Of a stretch of 64,000 nt of DNA, positions 1 through 8,389 are shown piece after piece. Position 1 is the first letter of the stretch; the number at the start of each line of letters is the position of its first letter. Location: NCBI RefSeq assembly GCF_001298105.1, contig NZ_LGJH01000158.1, forward strand, positions 62,001 to 126,000, in the 5' to 3' direction. This DNA comes from Novosphingobium sp. ST904. GTDB taxonomy: Bacteria > Pseudomonadota > Alphaproteobacteria > Sphingomonadales > Sphingomonadaceae. Under the pieces are notes generated by a model. It saw only the letters and a program-made list of their open reading frames with translations. It made no database searches and was not told the DNA's origin. The position numbers were made by a program, and so were the translations under genes.

Positions 1-1
1 G

Positions 2-481
2 GTGAACCTGTCGGGCTCGCTGGGTTACATCAATGCGCGCTACAAGGAATATATCACGCAGGTTCCCGGTGTCGGCCCGGTGGACGTTGCCGATGCCCGC
101 AAGGTGCAGAACACCCCCAAGTGGAACGGCAGCGCGACGCTGGCCTATACCTCCCCGGTGGGCGATGGCGACGTTTCGCTGAACACCACGCTGTCTTACC
201 GCAGCAAGACCTACCAGTTCGAGATTCCCAATCCCTATATCGACCAGAAGGGCTATGTCCTGCTCGACGCCAGCCTCGTCTATACCGCTCCGGGCGGTCG
301 CTGGAGCCTTGGCGTTCACGGCAAGAACATTCTGGACAAGGAATACAAGACCTCGGGCTATACTTTCGTCGGCACCGGCGCGGACGGCAGCCTGATCCCG
401 ACCCTGGGCAAGGAAGGAACCCTGACCGCGTTCTACGGCAACCCCCGGCAGGTCTTCGTGACCGGTACGCTGGAATTCTGA
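2..481 (+). CDS. TonB-dependent receptor, C-terminal part (truncated by window edge)
   Basis: This is the last ~159 residues of an outer-membrane TonB-dependent receptor; the plug and most of the barrel lie before the window. The visible part alternates short amphipathic strands, has the near-C-terminal segment GVHGKNILDKEYKTSG that matches the usual xNLxDxxY signature of such barrels, and ends in phenylalanine (TGTLEF), the typical outer-membrane insertion signal. The apparent first codon is only the window edge. It precedes a purine catabolic operon, so it may import a purine compound, but the substrate cannot be read from this fragment. Family call is firm; substrate is inference. Confidence 0.85.
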   Translation: MNLSGSLGYINARYKEYITQVPGVGPVDVADARKVQNTPKWNGSATLAYTSPVGDGDVSLNTTLSYRSKTYQFEIPNPYIDQKGYVLLDASLVYTAPGGRWSLGVHGKNILDKEYKTSGYTFVGTGADGSLIPTLGKEGTLTAFYGNPRQVFVTGTLEF

Positions 482-570
482 TCGCACCCGGAGGCCCGGG
501 ATTTCCCCGGTCTTGCGGGGAGACCGAGGCCACCCGTTCGGCCCGGCAGCGGTGAAAGGACTAGCTTTCG

Positions 571-1440
571 ATGGAATATCGCCTCCACCGCTACCGCAGC
601 GCCTGCGGGAGGCTCGATCTTGCCGCGCGCGACTATCCGGCGGCGGAGGCCGGGGCGCCGGTTCTGCTGATGATGCACGGCCTGACCCGCAACAGCGCGG
701 ATTTCGAGCCCTTGGCGAGGCATCTCGCTGGGCGCTACCGGCTGGTCGTGCCGGACCAGCGGGGCCGCGGGCTTTCGCAGTGGGACCCCGATCCCGCGCA
801 GTACCGGCCCGACGTCTATGCACAGGACATGCTGGCGCTGCTCGGCGGGCTCGGCATCGCGCGGGCCTGTCTTGTCGGCACTTCGATGGGCGGGCTCATG
901 GCCATGGTGATGAACGCGCTGAGGCCCGGGCTCGCCAGCGGATTCGTGTTCAACGATATCGGTCCGGTCCTGGATCCTGCGGGACTTGCGCGGATACAGG
1001 GCTATGTCGGGCCGGGCGGGGCGATGGCTTCGTGGAAAGAGGCGGCGGCACGGTGCCGGGCGATCAATGCGGTTGCCTTCCCCGATTTCGGCGGCGGGGA
1101 CTGGCTGGCCTTCGCCCGGCGCACTTGTCGGGAGAATCCCGAGGGGACCGTCTCGTTCGACTATGATCCCGCCATTTCCAGAAGCATGGACGGTGACGCC
1201 CTGCCAACCGTGCCGCCGGACCTCTGGCCCTTGTGGGACCTGCTGGGCGCCGCGCCGGTGCTGGTGGTGCGAGGGGCGCTGTCTGACCTGCTCGGAATGG
1301 AAACCGTCCGCGAGATGGCGCGCCGTCACTCCGGCCCTTATGCCCATGTCGAGGTGCCGCGCGTCGGCCATGCCCCGATCCTCGACGAGTTGCCCGCACT
1401 GGCGGCAATCTCGGCGTTTCTCAAGGAATACGTAAGCTGA
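571..1440 (+). CDS. Alpha/beta hydrolase
   Basis: A 289-residue cytoplasmic alpha/beta-hydrolase-fold protein. The oxyanion HG motif is at about residue 36, the nucleophile elbow GTSMGG puts the serine at residue 105, the acid is probably Asp239 in GALSDLLG, and the catalytic histidine is His267 in RVGHAP. A GAAAGGA ribosome-binding site lies just upstream. It ends one base before the MFS carrier gene, so the two are probably co-transcribed and placed between a TonB receptor and the purine operon. It may hydrolyse an ester or amide substrate taken up by these transporters. Substrate is unknown; no signal peptide is seen. Confidence 0.8.
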   Translation: MEYRLHRYRSACGRLDLAARDYPAAEAGAPVLLMMHGLTRNSADFEPLARHLAGRYRLVVPDQRGRGLSQWDPDPAQYRPDVYAQDMLALLGGLGIARACLVGTSMGGLMAMVMNALRPGLASGFVFNDIGPVLDPAGLARIQGYVGPGGAMASWKEAAARCRAINAVAFPDFGGGDWLAFARRTCRENPEGTVSFDYDPAISRSMDGDALPTVPPDLWPLWDLLGAAPVLVVRGALSDLLGMETVREMARRHSGPYAHVEVPRVGHAPILDELPALAAISAFLKEYVS

Positions 1441-1441
1441 C

Positions 1442-2722
1442 ATGAGCGGCACAGAACACGGCCAGAACGGCACCGAGACGCTACACAAGTCAACCTCGCC
1501 CCGGCTGGTGCTGGCGATGCTGCTTCTGGTCTACATCTTCAACTTCGTGGACCGCCAGATCCTCGCCATCCTTGCCGCGCCGATCCAGAAGGAGCTTGCG
1601 CTCGACGATGCGCAGATGGGCATGCTGGGAGGTCTCGCCTTCGCCATGCTCTATTCCACGCTGGGGGTTCCGCTTGCCTGGCTTGCCGATCGGACCAGCC
1701 GGTCGTGGGTCATCACCGGTTCGCTGGTGATCTGGAGCCTGTTCACTGCGCTGTGCGGCGCGGCCACCGGGTTCTGGCATATCTTCCTTGCCCGGCTGGG
1801 CGTGGGCGTGGGCGAGGCTGGCGGCGTTGCGCCGTCCTATGCGGTGATCGGCGATCATTTCCCGAGCGAGCGGCGGGCTTTCGCGCTTTCGGTCTATTCG
1901 CTGGGCATTCCGCTGGGATCGGCGGCGGGCGTGCTGGCGGGCGGCTATGTTGCCGCGCGTGTGGACTGGCGGGCCGCCTTCGTCGCCGTCGGGCTGGCCG
2001 GACTGCTGATCGCGCCGCTGTTCAGGCTGGTGGTCAGGGACAAGCCCCGTCCCGCCCGCGCCGCGCCCGCCGTTCGCTTCGGCGAAGTGGCCGCGCTGCT
2101 CGTGCGCAAGCGGGCGTTCTGGTTGCTGAGCTTCGGCGCCGCGTCCAGTTCGATGCTGGGCTACGGCCTAGCCTTCTGGCTGCCGAGCCTGCTCCAGCGC
2201 AGTTTCGGGCTCGATCTCGTGCAGACATCGTGGTTCATCGGCGCGGTCCTGCTGATCGGCGGGACGGTGGGCGTGCTTGCGGGCGGCCTGCTGGCGGATC
2301 GTCTCGGCAAGGCCGACCGCGCCTGGTACGGCCGGGTTCCGGCCCTGGCCTATGTCGTTGCGGTGCCGCTTTTCGCGGGCGGAATCTGGACATCCAGCGT
2401 GGCGCTTGCCTTCGCATTGTTCATCGTCCCGCAGGCGCTCGCTTATGTCTGGCTCGGCCCGGTGACGAGCGCGGTCCAGCATCTTGTCGAGCCGCCCGCC
2501 CGGGCGACTGCCTCGGCGCTGTTCCTGCTGATCAACAACCTGATCGGCCTTGGCGGCGGCATCTACGCGCTGGGTGCGCTGTCGAAGACGCTGGCACCGG
2601 TTTATGGAGCGGAATCGCTGCGTTATTCCATGCTGCTGGGGCTTGGCCTCTACCTGCTGGCGGCGGTGCTCATGAGCCTGGCCGGACCGGCGCTGCGGCG
2701 GGAATGGGTCGCCGAGAACTAG
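1442..2722 (+). CDS. MFS transporter, spinster-like
   Basis: A 426-residue integral inner-membrane carrier with about 12 hydrophobic segments. The N-terminal segment FNFVDRQILAIL and the loop LADRTSRSW are characteristic of the spinster-like branch of the major facilitator superfamily that is abundant in sphingomonads. It starts one base after the alpha/beta hydrolase stop. The neighbouring receptor and hydrolase suggest uptake or export of a compound processed by the hydrolase. Whether it serves purine metabolism is inference: the 47-bp element and the hpx operon start just downstream, so it may belong to a separate transcript. Confidence 0.82.
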   Translation: MSGTEHGQNGTETLHKSTSPRLVLAMLLLVYIFNFVDRQILAILAAPIQKELALDDAQMGMLGGLAFAMLYSTLGVPLAWLADRTSRSWVITGSLVIWSLFTALCGAATGFWHIFLARLGVGVGEAGGVAPSYAVIGDHFPSERRAFALSVYSLGIPLGSAAGVLAGGYVAARVDWRAAFVAVGLAGLLIAPLFRLVVRDKPRPARAAPAVRFGEVAALLVRKRAFWLLSFGAASSSMLGYGLAFWLPSLLQRSFGLDLVQTSWFIGAVLLIGGTVGVLAGGLLADRLGKADRAWYGRVPALAYVVAVPLFAGGIWTSSVALAFALFIVPQALAYVWLGPVTSAVQHLVEPPARATASALFLLINNLIGLGGGIYALGALSKTLAPVYGAESLRYSMLLGLGLYLLAAVLMSLAGPALRREWVAEN

Positions 2723-2780
2723 GGTGCCGGGCGGGATCGCCCGCAGGTTCCCGCGCAAGCCGGAGGCGGCGGTTTGCAGG

Positions 2781-2827
2781 CCGCTCTAATTTTTGCAACG
2801 ATCCATCCCGATCATAGCGTTTGATCG
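2781..2827. promoter_or_regulatory. Conserved 47-bp element A upstream of the purine operon
   Basis: This stretch matches 19485-19531 without gaps at 37 of 47 positions. The first 18 bases (CCGCTCTAATTTTTGCAA) are identical and the right end GCGTTTGxTCG is shared. It lies 170 bases before the first gene of the purine operon; the second copy lies 187 bases before the exported nucleoside-processing genes and 16 bases from a LysR-type gene. The AT-rich core in otherwise GC-rich DNA fits a LysR binding site overlapping a promoter. Function is inferred from position and conservation only. Confidence 0.6.
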
Positions 2828-2997
2828 AACACCGGCCAACGGGCAGAGCCTTGGTCATGTCGCGTGTCCTCCCGTTCCGAAACCCGGAAAACCTCCCGAA
2901 CCCGCTTGTCCGTCCCAGGCCCGCCGGGCATGATCGCGCGGTGTCCGAGGTCCGTGCCCGTCGGCGCGGCGGGGCGCTGCTGAGGAGGCCGTTTTTC

Positions 2998-3156
2998 GTG
3001 TCCGACCGTCCCGCGATTCCCCTGACCCTCGAAGAAGTGGCGCGCGCTGCCGACCAGCGCGGGCTCGTCGTCGCGCCGGCCTGCATGGCGGGCGTCATGA
3101 CCAATCTCGCGCTGCTGGCGCGCCATGCCGAGACCCTGCGCGGGACGACCAAGTGA
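2998..3156 (+). CDS. hpxX: HpxX/AtzG-like small subunit (DUF4089)
   Basis: A 52-residue protein of the DUF4089 family, called HpxX in oxalurate catabolism and AtzG in 1-carboxybiuret hydrolase. In the AtzG-AtzE pair this small subunit binds the amidase; HpxX is expected to do the same for HpxY. The diagnostic C-terminal pattern is a GVxxNLALLARHAE helix. I chose the GTG at 2998 because an AGGAGG site lies 9 bases upstream and the length fits the family. A longer reading from 2821 would add a low-complexity arginine-rich segment with no family match. The stop overlaps the hpxY start (GTGA), which implies translational coupling and supports subunit assembly. Confidence 0.75.
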   Translation: MSDRPAIPLTLEEVARAADQRGLVVAPACMAGVMTNLALLARHAETLRGTTK

Positions 3157-4496
3157 AATCCGTCCGCGAGATTGCCGAGGCCGTTCGCAGCGGCCGGACA
3201 AGCGCCGTGCAGGTGGTGGAGCAGTGCCTTGCCGCGCTGCCCGCCCCCGGCGCCGATCCGCTGGTGGCGATCACGCGGCTGCTGCCCGCGCGTGCCCTTG
3301 CCGAGGCGGCGGCGGTCGACGCCGCGATCGCGGCGGGCAAGGACCCCGGACCGCTCGCCGGTGTGCCTTACGGGGTGAAGGACCTGTTCGACGTGGCCGG
3401 GCTGCCGACCACGGCGGGCTCCTCGATCTATGCCGAGGCGCCGGCCGCGCTTGCCGATGCCGAGGCTGTTGCGCGGCTGCGCTCTGCCGGCGCGGTGATG
3501 GTGGCCACGCTCAACATGGACGAGTTCGCCTACGGCTTCGCCACGATCAACGCGCGCCACGGCACCACCCGCAATCCTCACGATCCCTCCCGCCTTGCCG
3601 GCGGTTCCTCGGGCGGCTCGGCGGCGATGGTCGCGGCCGGGCTGCTCGCGTTTTCGCTGGGATCGGACACCAACGGCTCGGTGCGCGTGCCCGCCAGCCT
3701 CACCGGGATCTACGGGCTGAAGCCTTCGCATGGCGACCTTCCGCTGGCAGGCGTGTTTCCCTTCGCCGAGAGTTTCGACGACGTGGGGCCGTTCACCGCC
3801 ACAGCGGCGGACATGGCGCTCGTGTGGGAAGTGCTATCGGGCCGCAGCGCGCAAGACGGGGATCGGCCGCTGCGCCTCGGCCGTCTGGGCGGCCGCTTCC
3901 GCGAGAATGCCGATGCCGGCCAGCTCGCCGCGATCGACGCCATCGCGCCCGATGCCCCGCAGGTCGAACTGCCGGACATCGCCCGCGCCCGTTCGGCGGC
4001 GTTCCTCATTACCGCCTTCGAAGGCGGCAACCTCCATCGCCATGCCCTGATCGAACAGGCCATGGCCTTCGATCCCGCAACGCGGGACCGTCTCCTCGCA
4101 GGTGCGTTGCTGCCCCGCGCGCTCTACGAGGAGGCGGTAGCTTTCCGCCATGCCTTCCGGGAACGGATCGCCTTGATGATGGCCGATTTCGATGTGCTGC
4201 TGGCGCCCGCGACACCTTGCGCGGCCCCGCTCATCGCAGATCCGCGCATCGAGATCGACGGCGCGCTTTCGCCCGCAAGGGCGGATCTGGGCATTCACAC
4301 GCAGCCGATCAGCTTCACCAGCCTGCCCTCGCTTGCCGTGCCGCTGCACCGGCCGGGGCGATTGCCGCTGGGCCTGCAACTGATCGGCGCGCCGGACGGG
4401 GAACCGGCCCTGCTGCGCTTCGCCGCGCAGCTTGAACGACAGGGAATTATCGGGGTGAGCGAGCCCATCCGCTCGCTGCAAGGGGCAGACAGGTGA
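3153..4496 (+). CDS. hpxY: AtzE/HpxY-family amidohydrolase (oxalurate breakdown)
   Basis: A 447-residue amidase-signature enzyme. The Ser-cisSer-Lys catalytic triad is visible: Lys76 in GVKDLFD, the cis-serine in GGSSGGSAA (152/153) and nucleophile Ser176 in DTNGSVRVP. Conserved LKPSHGD and the early MDEFAYGF segment fit the AtzE/HpxY subgroup. In Klebsiella, HpxXY is proposed to act on oxalurate made by the ureidoglycine aminotransferase, giving oxamate for HpxW. Both of those partners are in this operon. The GTG start overlaps hpxX. The alternative, a carboxybiuret hydrolase, is less likely because no other triazine-pathway gene is present. Family is firm; exact substrate follows from context. 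Confidence 0.82.
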   Translation: MKSVREIAEAVRSGRTSAVQVVEQCLAALPAPGADPLVAITRLLPARALAEAAAVDAAIAAGKDPGPLAGVPYGVKDLFDVAGLPTTAGSSIYAEAPAALADAEAVARLRSAGAVMVATLNMDEFAYGFATINARHGTTRNPHDPSRLAGGSSGGSAAMVAAGLLAFSLGSDTNGSVRVPASLTGIYGLKPSHGDLPLAGVFPFAESFDDVGPFTATAADMALVWEVLSGRSAQDGDRPLRLGRLGGRFRENADAGQLAAIDAIAPDAPQVELPDIARARSAAFLITAFEGGNLHRHALIEQAMAFDPATRDRLLAGALLPRALYEEAVAFRHAFRERIALMMADFDVLLAPATPCAAPLIADPRIEIDGALSPARADLGIHTQPISFTSLPSLAVPLHRPGRLPLGLQLIGAPDGEPALLRFAAQLERQGIIGVSEPIRSLQGADR

Positions 4497-5875
4497 CACA
4501 AGTGGACATGACGGCGGACGACGAACCGGGCACGCCGCCCGCAGGACCCGGCGCGGGCGCGCTGGAGCGCTGGTTTTCGCTGAAGGAGCGCGGCACCACC
4601 GCCCGTACCGAGGTTCTGGCGGGCGTGACCACGTTCCTGACCATGGCCTATATCGTGCTGGTCAATCCGGCGATCCTGGGCACGGCGGGAATGCCGGTGG
4701 CCTCGGTGGCGGCCGCAACCTGCTTTGCCGCCGCCTTCGCCTCGATCCTGATGGGCTTCGTTGCCAATACGCCGCTGGCGCTGGCGCCGGGCATGGGGCT
4801 CAACGCCTATTTCAGCTTCACCGTCGTCCAGCAGATGGGCGTGCCCTGGCCGGTGGCGCTGGGCTGCGTGTTCATATCGGGCGTGGCGTTCCTCGTCCTG
4901 ACCGTTACCGGCGTCCGCCAGCTGATCGTCGCCTCGATCCCGCAATATCTCTTCGCGGCGGTGGCGGGCGGCATCGGCCTGTTCATCGGCTTCATCGGCT
5001 TCAAGGACGCCGGCATCGTCGTTGCCAATCCCGCCACTTTCGTGGCGCTCGGCGATCTCAAGGCGCCCGGCGCGGCGCTGGCGCTGATGGGGCTGGCGGT
5101 GATCGGCGCGCTCAGCGTGTGGAACGTGCGCGGGGCGATGCTGATCGGCATCCTGGCGACCAGCGTGGTCGGCTGGCTCTGCGGCATGGTCTCGGTCTCG
5201 CCGGAACCCTATTCGCTCGAAGCCCTGACCGGCACGGCCTTCAAGCTGGACCTTGCGGGCGTGTTCGGCCTTTCCGGCAGCCATGGCCTGGGTCTGCTGG
5301 AGATCCTTTTCGTGTTCCTCTTCGTCGACCTGTTCGACAATATCGGAACCCTCGTGGCGGTGACCAAGCGCGCCGGGCTGATGGACGAGAACGGCCGCAT
5401 CCCGCGCCTCAACCGCATCCTCATCACCGATGCCACCGCCACCATCGTCGGCTCGATGGCGGGCACCAGCACGGTGACCTCCTATGTGGAAAGCGCGGCG
5501 GGCGTGCAGGAAGGCGGGCGCACCGGCCTGACCGCCGTGGTCACCGGGCTGCTGTTCCTGGCCACCATGTTCGTGGCGCCTTACGCCCAGCTCATTCCCC
5601 TGGCGGCAACCGCGCCCGCGCTCATCATCGTCGGCGGGCTGATGCTGCTGCCGTTGACCGAGGTGGAATGGGAAGATCCGCTGGCGGCGATCCCCGCCTT
5701 CCTCACGGTGGCGATGATCCCGCTCACCTTCTCGATCGCCAACGGCCTCGCCTTCGGCATCACCGCCCATGCCGGGCTCAAGATCGTGCGCGGCACCATC
5801 GAGAAGAAGGACTGGTTCCTGCTGGTGCTGGCCCTGCTGTTCATCGCCCGCTTCGTCTGGATGGGAGCCGCCTGA
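4493..5875 (+). CDS. NCS2 purine base permease, AzgA/GhxP type
   Basis: A 460-residue inner-membrane permease of the AzgA-like branch of the NCS2 family, which carries adenine, guanine and hypoxanthine with protons. Signature segments include TFLTMAYIVLVNP near residue 50, APGMGLNAYFSF, FLFVDLFDNIGTLV and the GTSTVTSYVESAAG motif. About 12 to 14 hydrophobic stretches are visible. The GTG start overlaps the hpxY stop. Just downstream lies an exported nucleosidase, so bases freed in the periplasm could enter through this carrier and meet the guanine and adenine deaminases of the same operon. Substrate range among purine bases is inferred. Confidence 0.9.
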   Translation: MTQVDMTADDEPGTPPAGPGAGALERWFSLKERGTTARTEVLAGVTTFLTMAYIVLVNPAILGTAGMPVASVAAATCFAAAFASILMGFVANTPLALAPGMGLNAYFSFTVVQQMGVPWPVALGCVFISGVAFLVLTVTGVRQLIVASIPQYLFAAVAGGIGLFIGFIGFKDAGIVVANPATFVALGDLKAPGAALALMGLAVIGALSVWNVRGAMLIGILATSVVGWLCGMVSVSPEPYSLEALTGTAFKLDLAGVFGLSGSHGLGLLEILFVFLFVDLFDNIGTLVAVTKRAGLMDENGRIPRLNRILITDATATIVGSMAGTSTVTSYVESAAGVQEGGRTGLTAVVTGLLFLATMFVAPYAQLIPLAATAPALIIVGGLMLLPLTEVEWEDPLAAIPAFLTVAMIPLTFSIANGLAFGITAHAGLKIVRGTIEKKDWFLLVLALLFIARFVWMGAA

Positions 5876-6801
5876 TGCGCGCCATTGCAATGTTCCTCGC
5901 CCTTGCCGCCGTCTGCGGCGCGGTTCCCGCCGAAGCGAAGCGGCTCGACGATACGCCGCGCACCGTGGTGATGACCGCGTTTTCGCCCGAATGGGACGCA
6001 CTCGCCCCGGCCATCAGCAAGCCGCGCGAATACAAGGTCAACGGGCTTACCTTCCTCACCGGCAAGCTGGAGGGCAAGCCGGTGGTGCTGATGGCCAGCG
6101 GCGTGTCGATGGTGAACGCGGCGATGAACACGCAGCTCGTGCTGGATCGCTTCAACGTGCGCCGGATCGTCTTTTCCGGGATCGCCGGCGGCGTCGATCC
6201 CGAACTGTCCATCGGCGACGTGGTGGTGGCGCAGGACTGGGCCCAGTATCTTGAGGTTTCCTTCGCGCGCCAGACCGAACAGGGCTGGTCGTGCCCGAGG
6301 AAGTCGATGCCAGGGGCGACCGAAGAACTGGAACATGATGTTCCGCGCGGCGTGCGGCTGGGCAATGCGGCGGAACCGATGCAGCGGCATTACACGATCG
6401 CGGTCGATCCCGGCCTCGTCGATCTTGCCCGCAAGGTCACGTCCGAAGTCACGCTGCGCCGCTGCGCCAAGGACGGTCCGCCCGAGCAGGCCGGGCCGTG
6501 CCTGCCGCAGACGCCGCGCATCGTCGTGGGCGGAACCGGGGTGAGCGCGGGCGTCTTTGCCGACAATGCCGAGTTTCGCGGCTATCTCCAGCAGGCCTGG
6601 CACGCCCGCGTGCTCGACATGGAAAGCGCGGCGGTGGCGCAGGTCGCTTATGCCAACCGGGTGCCGGCCATCGTGTTCCGCAGCCTTTCCGATCTCGCCG
6701 GGGGGGATGCCGGGGCGAACCAGATGAATGCCTTCATGGCGCTGGCCTCGGTCAATTCCGCCCATGTCGTGCGCGCCTTCGTCGCCGCGCTGCCGGACTG
6801 A
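5875..6801 (+). CDS. Exported purine-nucleoside-phosphorylase-fold nucleosidase
   Basis: A 308-residue protein with a signal peptide (MRAIAMFLALAAVCGAVPAEA), so it should act in the periplasm. The mature part has the MTA/SAH nucleosidase and nucleoside phosphorylase fold: GVSMVNAAMNTQ, the FSGIAGGVDPELSIGDVVVA block, and LDMESAAVAQVAYANRVPAI, whose Met-Glu pair normally binds the ribose. SxSD near the C-terminus (RSLSDLAGG) supplies the usual base-contacting aspartate. Its start overlaps the permease stop (TGATG). It probably splits purine nucleosides into base and sugar outside the inner membrane. It resembles MTA/SAH nucleosidases, but the export signal and neighbours argue for nutrient nucleosides rather than the methionine cycle. 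Confidence 0.8.
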   Translation: MRAIAMFLALAAVCGAVPAEAKRLDDTPRTVVMTAFSPEWDALAPAISKPREYKVNGLTFLTGKLEGKPVVLMASGVSMVNAAMNTQLVLDRFNVRRIVFSGIAGGVDPELSIGDVVVAQDWAQYLEVSFARQTEQGWSCPRKSMPGATEELEHDVPRGVRLGNAAEPMQRHYTIAVDPGLVDLARKVTSEVTLRRCAKDGPPEQAGPCLPQTPRIVVGGTGVSAGVFADNAEFRGYLQQAWHARVLDMESAAVAQVAYANRVPAIVFRSLSDLAGGDAGANQMNAFMALASVNSAHVVRAFVAALPD

Positions 6802-6805
6802 GGCG

Positions 6806-8389
6806 ATGGAACTGACGACGGTTACCGGAACGCGCGGCATCGTCACGGCGCCGCATCGCCTTGCGGCCGAAGCGGGGCTGGCGGTGCTGATGGACGGCGG
6901 CAATGCGGTGGAGGCTACCGTTGCGGTGGCCGCCACGCTGGCGGTGGTCTATCCGCACATGACCGCGATCGGCGGAGACGGTTTCTGGCTGATCCGCGAA
7001 CCGGACGGCGCCGTGCATTCGGTACACGGCTGCGGCGGCGCGTCAGGCAGCGCCGACCTTGCGCTCTATGCCGGACTGGACGCGGTGCCCACGCGCGGGC
7101 CGCTGGCGGCCAACACGGTGGCGGGGACGATTTCAGGCTGGGCGGCGGCGCTGGAATCCTCGGGAGGGACACTGCCGCTCGAACGCCTGCTGCGCGATGC
7201 GATCCGGCATGCCGGGGAAGGTGTGACCGTGACCGCCGGGGGCGCTGTCATCGCCGCTGCCAAGGGCGCCGAACTGCGCGCCGCGCCGGGAGCCTATGCC
7301 GCGGTGTTCGAGCCGGAAGGCCGCCCGCTTGCCGAGGGTGACGTGCTGCGCAATCCCGCGCTTGCCGAAACCTTCCGCACGCTGGCGAGAGAGGGGCTGG
7401 ACAGTTTCTACCGGGGCGAAGTGGCCGCCGCGATCGCCGAGGATCTTGCCGCGCTGGGCAGCCCCGTTTCGGCGGCGGACCTTGCCGCGCATCGCGCCAC
7501 CCGGCTGCAGCCGCTTTCCGTCCCCATCCGCGGCGCGCGCCTCTACAACAGCGCCCCGCCGACGCAGGGCTTCGCCTCGCTGGTGATCCTTGCGCTGTTC
7601 GACCGGCTCGCCGCCGATGGGCCGGGCGGTTTCGCCCATGTCCACGGGCTGGTCGAGGCGACCAAGCAGGCCTTCCTGCTGCGCGACGCGCACGTGGGCG
7701 ATCCGGCCTATTCCGATTACGATTTTCAGGCCCTGCTTGACGATCCGCAGGCGCTTGATGCCATGGCGGCGCGGATCAATCCGGCCCGCGCGCTGCCCTG
7801 GCCGCAGCCGCCGCAGTGGGGCGATACCTGCTGGTTCGGCGCGGCGGACGGGGAAGGCTGCGTGGTCTCCTCCATCCAGTCCACCTATTTCGAGTTCGGT
7901 TCCGGCCTGGTGCTGCCGCGCAGCGGGATCGTCTGGCAGAACCGGGGCAGCTCGTTCCGTCTGGCCGAAACGGGGTGGAATGCGCTCAAGCCCGGTCGCA
8001 AGCCGTTTCACACGCTCAACCCCGCGCTCGCCGTGTTCGAGGACGGGCGCGTCATGGCCTATGGCACCATGGGGGGCGAGGGGCAGCCACAGACGCAGGC
8101 GGCGCTGTTCAGCCGCTATGCCCGCTACGGCGCCGACCTCCAGGCCGCGATCAGCGCGCCGCGCTGGCTGCTGGGCCGGACATGGGGCGAGGCGACGACC
8201 TCGCTCAAGCTGGAGGACGGTTTCGACGAGGCGCTCTACGCCGCGCTGGCGCAGGCCGGGCACGACGTCGAGCGGGTCGGCCCGCTGACCGCGACGATGG
8301 GCCATGCGGGCGCCGTGGTGCGACTGCCCGGCGGCACGTTCGAAGGCGCCACCGACCCTCGCAGCGATGGCGGCGTGGCCGCATGGTAG
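6806..8389 (+). CDS. hpxW: Oxamate amidohydrolase-like Ntn hydrolase (HpxW family)
   Basis: A 527-residue member of the gamma-glutamyltranspeptidase family that is made as a precursor and self-cleaves. The nucleophile is probably Thr341 in WGDTCWFG, which would begin the small subunit. The GGNAVEATVA and GGDGFWLI blocks and the late GTMGGEGQPQTQ block are family hallmarks. There is no signal peptide, unlike true gamma-glutamyltranspeptidases, and the neighbours are hpxXYZ genes. HpxW of Klebsiella turns oxamate into oxalate and ammonia, the last step of the oxalurate branch. It starts 4 bases after the nucleosidase stop and overlaps the next gene by 7 bases. The function rests on family plus context. 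Confidence 0.8.
   Translation: MELTTVTGTRGIVTAPHRLAAEAGLAVLMDGGNAVEATVAVAATLAVVYPHMTAIGGDGFWLIREPDGAVHSVHGCGGASGSADLALYAGLDAVPTRGPLAANTVAGTISGWAAALESSGGTLPLERLLRDAIRHAGEGVTVTAGGAVIAAAKGAELRAAPGAYAAVFEPEGRPLAEGDVLRNPALAETFRTLAREGLDSFYRGEVAAAIAEDLAALGSPVSAADLAAHRATRLQPLSVPIRGARLYNSAPPTQGFASLVILALFDRLAADGPGGFAHVHGLVEATKQAFLLRDAHVGDPAYSDYDFQALLDDPQALDAMAARINPARALPWPQPPQWGDTCWFGAADGEGCVVSSIQSTYFEFGSGLVLPRSGIVWQNRGSSFRLAETGWNALKPGRKPFHTLNPALAVFEDGRVMAYGTMGGEGQPQTQAALFSRYARYGADLQAAISAPRWLLGRTWGEATTSLKLEDGFDEALYAALAQAGHDVERVGPLTATMGHAGAVVRLPGGTFEGATDPRSDGGVAAW

Noticed and set aside
2821..3156. A longer 111-residue version of HpxX starting at a TTG at 2821.
   Set aside because: The extra N-terminus is arginine-rich without family match, starts inside the conserved 47-bp element, and a good ribosome-binding site precedes the GTG at 2998.
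4295..6001. A 568-residue open frame on the minus strand opposite the base permease and similar very long antisense frames (433-1488, 36348-37946).
   Set aside because: They are rich in Arg, His, Gln and Gly, have no family signature, and lie opposite clearly recognised genes; high GC makes such shadow frames common.
6806..8389. Annotation as gamma-glutamyltranspeptidase.
   Set aside because: No signal peptide, and the genetic context with hpxXYZ and the ureidoglycine aminotransferase favours oxamate amidohydrolase.
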